NCBI GenBank assembly: GCA_903826405.1
Contig: CAIKEH010000055.1
Location: 62,001-126,000 of the forward strand
Direction of reading: 5' to 3'
From: an uncultured bacterium
Lineage (GTDB): Bacteria > Bacteroidota > Bacteroidia > Chitinophagales > Chitinophagaceae
Length of the DNA: 64,000 nt
Shown here: one piece after another, positions 25,885-33,623 of the stretch
Numbering within the stretch: position 1 is the first letter of the stretch
How the letters are laid out: every line of letters begins with the position of its first letter
Position numbers and translations under genes: made by a program
Notes under the pieces: generated by a model
Databases searched by the model: none
What the model was told of the DNA's origin: nothing
The model's input: the letters and a program-made list of their open reading frames with translations, nothing else

Positions 25885-28209
25885 TCATGATTTGGTTATG
25901 GATTCCTCCATATTATAGATCGTTGTGACCACCCTCATCATCGCCGCCAGTTGGCTCTCATCCATCCCTTTGGGGATCGGGTATTCGCCTACTGAAAGTA
26001 TTTTATGCGCCGTTGCCGGGTCGATACTTTTCATTTGATCGTTGAAATATCCGGTGAGAATGGAAACTTCCTTCTCAAGGGGTTTCCGGCATACGATGGA
26101 TCTGAACGCCTTGATGATCTTATCCTTGGTGTCGGATGGCTCGGACAATAATTTTGCAGCGAGAACGCGGGAGGCTTCCAGCACCGTCGGATCGTTGAGC
26201 ATCACGAGTGCTTGTAGTGGGGTGTTGGTCCGTAGTCGGCGCACTTCACAGAGGTCTCTGTTACTCGCGTCGAAGATGGCCATGGATGCCGGCGGGACGG
26301 TTCTTTTGATCAGGGTGTAGATGCCCCGTCTGTATAGTGCGGCACCATGGTCCTGCGTGTAGATGGAGAGCAGGCCACGTCCTGATGTCGCCCCCTCCCA
26401 CAATCCTGCTGGCTGATAAGGTTTCACACTGGGTCCGCCTATGGTCGGGTTGAGCAATCCGCTACTGGCAAGCACAAGATCTCTGACCCATTCTGCATGA
26501 ATGCGGTACCGCGGTCCACGGGCCAATAAAATGTTATCGGGATCCACGGCCAATTTTTCTTTGGTCACGATGGCGGATTGCCGGTAAGTGGCTGAGGTCA
26601 CCATCTTCTTGACCAATCTTTTGATGTCCCAGTCGTGTTCCTTGAAATCCACGGCGAGCCAGTCCAGCAGCGCGGGGTGTGAGGGTAGTTCTCCCTGCAT
26701 GCCAAAATCACCTGCAGTTTTCACGATGCCCCTTCCGAAGAATTCCTGCCAGAGGTCATTCACATACACACGTGCCGAAAGTGGATTCTGGGTGTCGAAA
26801 AGCCATTGGGCGAGACCCAGTCTGTTCTTCGGGTAGGCGTCAGGGAAAGGCATTATGGAATGGGGGGTACCTGGCTGCACCTCTTCGCCCGGTGCATCAT
26901 AGACCCCCCGTTTCAGGATATGTGTCCGGCGAATCGTATCGAGGTCGCCCATCACGGAAACGATCAATTTGCCGCTGTCCTGCTTGTTGATGAAGGGCAG
27001 GGACTTTTTGACATCGTCGTTGCTGATCTCCATGAGCGGTTTTTTGGCATAGGTCTCCGGCCCCCCGATCACTGACTCGATGCCCACCTCTTTTACGCTG
27101 TTGAAAAAAGCATACATCTGATAGTATTCCTTTTGCGAGAACGGATCGTATTTATGATCGTGGCACCTTGCACATTCCAGGGTGACACCGAGAATTCCCT
27201 TGCCGAACAGGTCATTTCTGTCCATGACATAAGCCACCCGGTATTCCTCCGGGATCACACCACCTTCCTCCGTGATCTTGTGGTTCCTGTTGAATCCCGT
27301 TGCCAGAAGCTGTTCCATGGATGCGTTGGGGAGGAGGTCGCCTGCAAGTTGCCAGGTCACGAACTGGTTGTAATGCATGTTCCCGTTGAAGGCATGAATG
27401 ACCCAGTCCCGCCAGGGCCATTGGGTGCGGTAGCCATCATCCTGGAATCCGTGGGAGTCGGCATAGCGGGCGAGGTCCAGCCATTGCAAGGCCATTTTTT
27501 CACCGTAGGCAGGCGATGCCATCAGTTCATCCACCACCTTTTCATAGGCATCTGGACTTTTATCCGCGAGAAAGGCATCCATCATGTTCAAGGAGGGGGG
27601 CAATCCGGTCAGGTCGAGGGCAACACGTTTGAGCAACCTTTCCTTGTCAGCCTCCTCATTCGGGGCGAGCCCTTTCTGTTCCTGCTTGGCAAGTATGAAA
27701 TAGTCGATCTCGTTGCGTGGCCATTTCTTGTCCGAAACCGCTGGAAGGGATGTCTTCTTGGGAGGGGTGAATGCCCAATGCCTTTCGTATTTAGCACCCT
27801 GAGCGATCCATTTTTTGATCAGTTCTATCTCGCGCTGGTTCAACGTGAGGTTTGATGCAGGTGGCGGCATCAGCAAAGAAGTGTCTTTTGAGGAGATGCG
27901 CAGGTAGGCAGCGGACAACTCTGGTTTACCCGCAACAATCGCATGGGCATCAGGATCTTCCTTCAGAGCACTATAGGCACTTTCAGCGATATCCATTCGT
28001 AAACCTGCCTTGCGTTTGTTGGCATCAGGACCATGGCAGGCCAGGCATTTGTCTGAAAGGATGGGGCGGATATCGAAATTATAGCTAACCGAATCCGGCA
28101 GGGGTGCGCTCGCATAGGAGCCCGCCCCTTTTCGATCGCAGGCCAGAATTAAAACGATGATGCCCAGAAAAAGGGACAAAATGTGCCCCGGTTTTGCGCG
28201 GAACTTCAT
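25885..28209 (-). CDS. PSD1 / Planctomycete cytochrome C domain lipoprotein (DUF1549-DUF1553)
   Basis: This protein of about 774 residues has a lipoprotein signal with LVILAC-like lipobox (LFLGIIVLILACDRK). Domains in order are PSCyt1 with CLACHGPDANKRKAGLRMD and LLMPPPASNLTLNQREIELIKKWI; PSCyt2 (DUF1549) with NEIDYFILAK, VALDLTGLPP and LQWLDLARYADSHGFQDD; a second CxxCH (ECARCHDHKYDPFSQKEYY); and PSD1 (DUF1553) with NRLGLAQWLFDTQNPLSARVYVND and LPSHPALLDWLAVDF. It lacks the inserted sugar-binding LamG module found in longer relatives. It heads the three-gene operon. A redox or degradation role on carbohydrates has been suggested for the family but is not proven. The start at 28209 is preferred over 28254 because it begins the lipoprotein signal. 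Confidence 0.93.
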   Translation of the reverse strand: MKFRAKPGHILSLFLGIIVLILACDRKGAGSYASAPLPDSVSYNFDIRPILSDKCLACHGPDANKRKAGLRMDIAESAYSALKEDPDAHAIVAGKPELSAAYLRISSKDTSLLMPPPASNLTLNQREIELIKKWIAQGAKYERHWAFTPPKKTSLPAVSDKKWPRNEIDYFILAKQEQKGLAPNEEADKERLLKRVALDLTGLPPSLNMMDAFLADKSPDAYEKVVDELMASPAYGEKMALQWLDLARYADSHGFQDDGYRTQWPWRDWVIHAFNGNMHYNQFVTWQLAGDLLPNASMEQLLATGFNRNHKITEEGGVIPEEYRVAYVMDRNDLFGKGILGVTLECARCHDHKYDPFSQKEYYQMYAFFNSVKEVGIESVIGGPETYAKKPLMEISNDDVKKSLPFINKQDSGKLIVSVMGDLDTIRRTHILKRGVYDAPGEEVQPGTPHSIMPFPDAYPKNRLGLAQWLFDTQNPLSARVYVNDLWQEFFGRGIVKTAGDFGMQGELPSHPALLDWLAVDFKEHDWDIKRLVKKMVTSATYRQSAIVTKEKLAVDPDNILLARGPRYRIHAEWVRDLVLASSGLLNPTIGGPSVKPYQPAGLWEGATSGRGLLSIYTQDHGAALYRRGIYTLIKRTVPPASMAIFDASNRDLCEVRRLRTNTPLQALVMLNDPTVLEASRVLAAKLLSEPSDTKDKIIKAFRSIVCRKPLEKEVSILTGYFNDQMKSIDPATAHKILSVGEYPIPKGMDESQLAAMMRVVTTIYNMEESITKS

Positions 28210-28507
28210 ATGCAAGGGTTGATCCCCATAAGGGTATATGGCAATATATCTCAAATTTTGTCATTATCCCATCCTTCCATCTGGAACTTGTTTGGTTAAA
28301 AGCAGGGAACGGACTGAAATGGGATTGCCGGTATAAACTTCAAGGGATTATGCTGATCCGTATACATCTGCCTTTAATGGAAAAGTCATGGGAGGGTCAA
28401 AAAATCTCCGGGAATTGAAGATTGTGGCTTACCCTGATCAATATCATGATTTCCGTGACTCCGGGAAAGTACATTCAATTACCATTCACGAATAAAAACT
28501 CCATACC

Positions 28508-29023
28508 ATGTTGGTCAGTCAACTTCCTACCGAAAAAAAACAGATCTATGAGACTTTGTTGCTCAGGATCACCAGTGGTTCATTTGAGATGAATAGTTCC
28601 ATCCCCAGGCGATATACCTGTGATGGAATGAATTTGAGTCCATCCCTGCATGTTGAAGGTATTCCATTCGGGACCCGAAGTTTGGCCATCATTGCAGAGG
28701 ATTCGGATGCGCCCATCCGTTCCTGGGTGCATTGGCTGAAATGGGACATCCCCGTGCGGAATGATATTTCCGAGGATTTTTCGGGAGGTATCGATGGGTT
28801 GAATGATTTCGGGAAGACGGAATACTGCGGGCCTTGTCCTCCCCGGGGTATTCACCGGTATACTTTTCGGGTTTATGCATTGGATGGTCGATTGGGTTTG
28901 AAATCCGGCTCGGACCGCACCACTTTGGAGAAAGCCATGCGGGGGCACGTCATCGCGAAGGGGGAACTCATGGGGTTGTATGGCAGGACCTTCGAGCAGA
29001 TCGATCCTAACGATTATCTATAG
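28508..29023 (+). CDS. YbhB/YbcL-type phosphatidylethanolamine-binding protein (PEBP)
   Basis: This 171-residue cytosolic protein has the bacterial PEBP pattern: SIPRRYTCDGMNLSPSLHVEGIP, SLAIIAEDSDAP (the ligand-pocket DPDAP equivalent), WVHWLKWDIP, then CGPCPPRGIHRYTFRVYALD (the second pocket motif, PPxGxHRY) and LMGLYGR near the end. The protein has about 20 residues before the usual family start (ITSGSFEMN), so the true start may be later. No Met is well placed except those near codon 28. The family has an anion/phospholipid-binding pocket, and its bacterial role is unclear. It is convergent with the propeller glycosidase gene, with a 31-base gap. Confidence 0.92.
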   Translation: MLVSQLPTEKKQIYETLLLRITSGSFEMNSSIPRRYTCDGMNLSPSLHVEGIPFGTRSLAIIAEDSDAPIRSWVHWLKWDIPVRNDISEDFSGGIDGLNDFGKTEYCGPCPPRGIHRYTFRVYALDGRLGLKSGSDRTTLEKAMRGHVIAKGELMGLYGRTFEQIDPNDYL

Positions 29024-29054
29024 CCGAGCATTCCAGGGGGGTAAGAACGTTCTC

Positions 29055-30104
29055 TCACAAGGGGCTTGATGTGGCTAATGCGATCACCCGCCCCTTGTTC
29101 CCCACCGCAGTGTAAAAATGATGGACGACGCCTTTCCAGCGGATGACGAATGGCTTGTGGGCATAGATGGCATCGTAGGGTTCGGATGGACGCACCAGAT
29201 CTTCGCCTTTCCATTCTGTCCACTGTGCCAGATCGTATGAACAGGCGAATCGGTCGAAGGCATGCTCACTGCCGTTCCAGAATGCGCCAAAGTAGAACAT
29301 CACAAACAGTTTGCCGATCTTGGTGATCTGTGCATCACCGCAGATGGATCCTTCCTGATGCCTGCTGATGACAGGGTCTTTGCCGAAACGATGCCAATGC
29401 TCCATGTCCGAAGAGGTGGCCATGCCGATGCTTTCATAATGGGCAGTATCACCGCGCGCATTGTAGAACATGACGAATGGTTCTCCTGTGAATTTCTTTT
29501 TATCCCGGATGACCATGCTTTTGAATATGGTCTGATTTTCGAACCACCGTGCATCCTTGTCCTTTGCCGAAAGCACGGCCTCGGGTCTCCTCTTCCATTC
29601 CATTGCCATTGAAGGCTCTTGATTATGGGCGACGCCCACGCCTAATCTTCCTGCTTCGTAACCGGAGGCCGACCCGCCAAGGTAGGAGAGCCAGTATTCG
29701 TCCCGGAAAGCAGCGGGCTTGTAGCTACCGCCCCATCGTATATCCAGAAGAGAAAGATATCCGGCTTTCTGATCTGAATCCCATCCAGCTTTCGTGAAAG
29801 AGAGAATGCGGCCTTTACTTTCCCAATGCAGCAGGTCCTTGCTCATGGCGATCCAGGTCTCGTAACCTCTACCATCGAAGACTATGTAACTCATGTACCA
29901 ACGACCCTTCCATCTGAAAATGGAAGGACTGTCCATCATCTTCGAAGTATCAGGATGACTGAAGACCACTCCATATTTGAAAGGGGTTTTCACAGTTTCA
30001 TATACAGTGTTCATGGTTTTATCACTCACCGTCGTTGTTGTCCTGCTGCTGGCGCATCCAAGGAATACGGACCATGCTGCGGCTATGAAAATTCTCAAGT
30101 GCAT
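29055..30104 (-). CDS. Five-bladed beta-propeller glycosidase-like lipoprotein (GH43/GH32/GH130-like)
   Basis: This lipoprotein of about 349 residues has the signal MHLRIFIAAAWSVFLGC. The fold pattern is a five-bladed propeller of the GH32/43/68/130 type. Repeated blade motifs are SPSIFRWKGRWYMSYIVFDGRGY, IAMSKDLLHWESKGRIL, FRDEYWLSYLGG, GEPFVMFYNARGD, MATSSDMEHWHRFGKDPVI and HKPFVIRWKGVVHHFYTAVG. Candidate catalytic acids are Asp in MDSPSIF and a Glu in the middle blades, but no family-specific triad could be fixed. The start at 30104 is preferred over 30275 because it gives a signal and avoids overlap with the EamA gene. It closes a minus-strand operon with the transporter and the ceramidase-like gene. 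Confidence 0.75.
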   Translation of the reverse strand: MHLRIFIAAAWSVFLGCASSRTTTTVSDKTMNTVYETVKTPFKYGVVFSHPDTSKMMDSPSIFRWKGRWYMSYIVFDGRGYETWIAMSKDLLHWESKGRILSFTKAGWDSDQKAGYLSLLDIRWGGSYKPAAFRDEYWLSYLGGSASGYEAGRLGVGVAHNQEPSMAMEWKRRPEAVLSAKDKDARWFENQTIFKSMVIRDKKKFTGEPFVMFYNARGDTAHYESIGMATSSDMEHWHRFGKDPVISRHQEGSICGDAQITKIGKLFVMFYFGAFWNGSEHAFDRFACSYDLAQWTEWKGEDLVRPSEPYDAIYAHKPFVIRWKGVVHHFYTAVGNKGRVIALATSSPL

Positions 30105-30193
30105 ATGCCTGAATATATAAAATGTTTTAAGATGCATGGGCCCGATTGATGGTGCTTTTAAAATCACTGTTGTGATGGCTCTGGAAAAATGAG

Positions 30194-31108
30194 TCAGGAA
30201 GTTTCGATGTTCTTCCGGCGGGGTACTGAACTGATGCAGATGATGGATGTCATGATGCAGGCGCAGGCCAGCCAATCCATCCCATCAAAATGGATGTGCA
30301 GCCAGTATATGCCCACTACCGTAGCCGCTAAAGGTTCGACGGTGGCGATCAGACTGGCAACTTTGGCTCCGACCATCTTCACGGCCTTCATATAAAAATA
30401 GAAAGCCAGCAAGGTTCCGAATATGATGATGTATGACGTATTCGCCACAGTGGCAAGATCCCAGATTCCCGTGACATGCCATGGGGGGAACAATAAGGAG
30501 AGAAACAATCCGCCGATCAAGAAACCCCATCCGAGGATGACTGAAGTATCATACTTCACCATCAGGGACAAAGGCTGTAAGGTGTACAAAGCCAGAGTGA
30601 ATGCAGATAGTATTCCCCAGAACATCGCCTGGCCGGAAATATGGAGATTGCCGGGGTCACCATGTGTGACCAACAGGAAGATCCCGATCAGGGACAGCAT
30701 CACCGATATCCATTCCAATGGTCTGGGTGCTTTTTTATGTTGTATGGCAAGATATCCGAAGATCAGCACTGGGCCGAGATACTGCAGGATCGTTGCTGTG
30801 GCAGCATTCGAAAATTTGATCGCCGCAAAAAAAGTGTATTGCACACCTAGAATGCCAATGGTCCCGAAGATCAGCATCTTGATCACGGAGTTTCTGTTCC
30901 TCCAGATCGACCAGAGGTCATTGCCCCTCATAGCGGTGATCGACAACAGCAGTATCCCTGAGCTTAAAAGCCGCATCGTGACCAGCCACTCGATGGAGAT
31001 GCCCCTGTGCTGGACCAGGAATTGGACGCAAACTCCAGATACGCCCCAGAAAGTGGATGCGAGAAAAGCCAGCAAAACCCCTTCGAATCTTTTCATCTGC
31101 ATAAGCAT
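30194..31108 (-). CDS. EamA/DMT family transporter
   Basis: This 304-residue inner-membrane protein has ten hydrophobic helices in two EamA repeats of about 140 residues. The first begins GVLLAFLASTFWGVSGV, with a typical FSNAATATILQYLGPVLIFGYLAI stretch. The second begins GILSAFTLALYTLQPLSLM, with IIFGTLLAFYFYMKAVKMVGA and SLIATVEPLAATVVG. The family exports or imports small metabolites such as amino acids, nucleotides or sugars, and the substrate cannot be told. It lies 35 bases after the ceramidase-like gene and 89 bases before the propeller lipoprotein, so it is likely part of the same transcript. Ends with a basic tail (RRKNIETS). Confidence 0.9.
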   Translation of the reverse strand: MLMQMKRFEGVLLAFLASTFWGVSGVCVQFLVQHRGISIEWLVTMRLLSSGILLLSITAMRGNDLWSIWRNRNSVIKMLIFGTIGILGVQYTFFAAIKFSNAATATILQYLGPVLIFGYLAIQHKKAPRPLEWISVMLSLIGIFLLVTHGDPGNLHISGQAMFWGILSAFTLALYTLQPLSLMVKYDTSVILGWGFLIGGLFLSLLFPPWHVTGIWDLATVANTSYIIIFGTLLAFYFYMKAVKMVGAKVASLIATVEPLAATVVGIYWLHIHFDGMDWLACACIMTSIICISSVPRRKNIETS

Positions 31109-31143
31109 TTGGTCAAGGATCGTTCATGATTTCGATCCTTTGA

Positions 31144-32514
31144 TCAACGGCCGGCCAATGCCCCTACCTGTTTCATGACCTCGCCGATCTTCTTCATGAT
31201 GCGGTCTTCAACATCATCTTCAAAACGTCCGGGCTGTCCGTAATAGATCATGCTGTCATCCGCCTCGTATCCGCCTTCATTCAATATCCTTTTATTGGGG
31301 ATGTAGCAGTTGACTTGATTGCAATAGCCGGCCACGAACAAGTTTTCATGTGCATACTTTTTCTTGTTGTTCAGCGAATAGTCTACCACCACTTCATCAC
31401 TCAACCCGAGTATGGTGAGGTCCTTGCCGAAACGCACAGCCTGAATGGGGTAAGAATAACCGCCGGCTCCCCATCCCTTGTTGTATGCCTGTAACATTAA
31501 TTTGGCCCTTCTTTGGAGGTAGATGTTGTCTCCGACGATGTCTTTCTGGTATCTGGAAATATCCACGTCCCTGAACTTGAGTTCGACCTCTTGATAGTTC
31601 GTTCTGATAGGCGCCCGCACGGGTTTGAGTGTTCCTTTCAGCACCTGCTGAACGGCCATCGCCAGTTCCTTGCCATGGTCGACGGCAAGCTGTAGTGTTC
31701 CTCTTGGTTCGGGATTCTGATCACCTGCACAACCCGTGATGAAAAGGGCGACTGCTCCGGGGTTGTTCCTTTCCAGTTCCGTTTGCGCGAAACCGGAATA
31801 ATCCCCACTGATGTAATGATAGTCGTCTACGATCGTCGTGTTGTGGCATGCATAACCGAACAGGATGGCTTTGGTATTTCCTCCAAGATCGGTTACCCGA
31901 AGAACGGGTACATCATGATCCGTTGGTCCGTTGGGGTTGATCAGTCCCCTTCTGTTGATCGCGAATCCAGCCTGACCATGTCCTGCAAACAAGAGACCAG
32001 CAGAAAGATCCGCCATGGCCGAGTCAAGAGCGTCGCAGATTCGAGTGGCCAGTTTTTGCCCGTACGCGGAGACACGACGCTGATCGGCCGCGTCAAATTC
32101 ATATACGACATCGAGGCATGGCCAGATCACGGGTCCGGTATGAGTATGAGATGAGTTGAAGAACAACTGTGAACGGTTCAATTGATATTTCTGTTCCGCA
32201 TGTTTTCTCACCATATCGATGATCTCCGTGGATAGCCCGAGTACTTCTGCCGTGATGAAGACGATCCTGCTGGATGGATTCTCCTGTATGATCAGCACTC
32301 TGGATCGAATGGGTTGCACGATCCCTTTGGAAGGCTTTTCCCTGCTGGCATATCCGGAAAGCCAGATGGGAGTGTCCGGCGTGATGTCTATCTTGGCGAC
32401 ACCGATTTTAAGGGATGCGTCTCTGGGTTTACCCACTGCATACTGCGCATTCGCAGCATCGATCATGGTTATGTATACGAAAACAGGGAGAAAGAGTTTA
32501 ATTATCCTGTTCAT
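31144..32514 (-). CDS. Neutral/alkaline ceramidase-like exported hydrolase
   Basis: This 456-residue protein has a signal peptide ending in NAQ. It matches the N-terminal domain of neutral/alkaline ceramidases: KIGVAKIDITPDTPIWLSGYASR, FFNSSHTHTGP with the metal-binding His pair, ILFGYACHNTTI with a further His, and FITGCAGDQNPEP. The usual family members reach about 650-700 residues with a C-terminal Ig-like domain, which is missing here, so it may act on another N-acyl or amide substrate. It would work in the periplasm or outside. It is the first gene of the operon with the EamA transporter and propeller lipoprotein. The link between the three is unknown. Confidence 0.88.
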   Translation of the reverse strand: MNRIIKLFLPVFVYITMIDAANAQYAVGKPRDASLKIGVAKIDITPDTPIWLSGYASREKPSKGIVQPIRSRVLIIQENPSSRIVFITAEVLGLSTEIIDMVRKHAEQKYQLNRSQLFFNSSHTHTGPVIWPCLDVVYEFDAADQRRVSAYGQKLATRICDALDSAMADLSAGLLFAGHGQAGFAINRRGLINPNGPTDHDVPVLRVTDLGGNTKAILFGYACHNTTIVDDYHYISGDYSGFAQTELERNNPGAVALFITGCAGDQNPEPRGTLQLAVDHGKELAMAVQQVLKGTLKPVRAPIRTNYQEVELKFRDVDISRYQKDIVGDNIYLQRRAKLMLQAYNKGWGAGGYSYPIQAVRFGKDLTILGLSDEVVVDYSLNNKKKYAHENLFVAGYCNQVNCYIPNKRILNEGGYEADDSMIYYGQPGRFEDDVEDRIMKKIGEVMKQVGALAGR

Positions 32515-32779
32515 GGGGGAAAATGGTATGATTAAAATGATTACAGGTATGAAATAGGGCCTTCTGCTTTTTTAGGTTGAAGCCGATTTTTACGATGCTG
32601 ACAAGTTAACGTTTTTGCTATTGACGATTAGGATCTTTTGGAATGGAGGGATCGCTTTTTGTATTCGGTCATGCGGATGTCGAAAAATAGTATGAACAGG
32701 TCAATGCCGTCAGTTTTTTGGATTAAATTGAACGCCGATATATATGCTCTGAAATGGGAGCAGGTATCTTTTCAAATCA

Positions 32780-33607
32780 ATGAATATGAGCCAGAACAAG
32801 CCCATCCTATTCGAGAAACTCCGCGCGGGGAAGAATGTGTACGGAACCAGCATCACTTCCACAGGATTGATGTGGCCGGGGGCCATCAGCAGCGTGGGTC
32901 TGGATTTCGTCTTCATCGATACGGAGCATATCCCACTGGACCGCACCGAGTTGACGATGCTCTGCCAGATGTTCCGTTCCCATGGCATCGCACCCATTGT
33001 GCGCATCCCCTCGCCCGATCCTTACCGGGCCTGCCAATATATTGATGGTGGAGCAGTCGGCGTGGTCGTTCCATACATTGAAACACCTGAGCAAGTGGTG
33101 GATCTGGTAGGTGCGGTGAAATACCGGCCACTCAAGGGAGAACTGCTTTCCGCGTATCTTGATGGAAGCAAGGCGATGCCAGAAGGGCTGAAAGCATATG
33201 TCGATCAGTTCAACAGCGGAAATCTTTGTGTAGCGAATATTGAAAGCGTTCCGGCCATGGAACGATTGGATGAGATCCTCTCCGTTCCGGGATTGGATGC
33301 GATCTTCATCGGGCCACATGATCTGTCGGTCAGCCTTGGGCTACCCGAACAATATGACCATCCTGATTTTGAAAAAGCTGTAAAGGACATCATTCATGCT
33401 GCACGTGCGAAAGGGGTCCATGCAGGGATACATTTTTCACTTGAACCCGAAAGGCAGATCCAATGGATGAAAGAAGGAGTGAACATGGTGGTGCACAGTT
33501 TCGACATCGCGCTTTTTCTTCAGCGATTGAAGCATGATCTCCAGATCATCCGTAAGGCAGCAGGCGATACATCAGGGCCGGATGGCGGGGCCGCCATCAT
33601 CATCTGA
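32780..33607 (+). CDS. HpcH/HpaI family aldolase
   Basis: This 275-residue cytosolic protein has the (beta/alpha)8 pattern of class II pyruvate aldolases: VGLDFVFIDTEHIPLD with the catalytic His, APIVRIPSPDPYRACQYIDGGAVGVVVP, LCVANIESVPAMERLDEI with a metal-binding Glu, and GLDAIFIGPHDLSVSLG with the metal-binding Asp. Such enzymes split 2-keto-3-deoxy-acids (for example from rhamnonate or glucarate) into pyruvate and an aldehyde, or related C-C bonds. It is convergent with the second glycosidase-like gene, with a 16-base gap, and no kinase or dehydratase is adjacent. The substrate is open. The start has an alternative Met two codons in. Confidence 0.92.
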   Translation: MNMSQNKPILFEKLRAGKNVYGTSITSTGLMWPGAISSVGLDFVFIDTEHIPLDRTELTMLCQMFRSHGIAPIVRIPSPDPYRACQYIDGGAVGVVVPYIETPEQVVDLVGAVKYRPLKGELLSAYLDGSKAMPEGLKAYVDQFNSGNLCVANIESVPAMERLDEILSVPGLDAIFIGPHDLSVSLGLPEQYDHPDFEKAVKDIIHAARAKGVHAGIHFSLEPERQIQWMKEGVNMVVHSFDIALFLQRLKHDLQIIRKAAGDTSGPDGGAAIII

Positions 33608-33623
33608 TCAGTAACGGGATTTT

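Noticed and set aside
27133-27855. 240-codon open frame on the plus strand
   Set aside because: Antisense to the PSD1 gene, which carries intact domains and CxxCH motifs.
30423-31178. 251-codon open frame on the plus strand
   Set aside because: Antisense to the EamA transporter gene, whose ten helices are clear in the minus frame.
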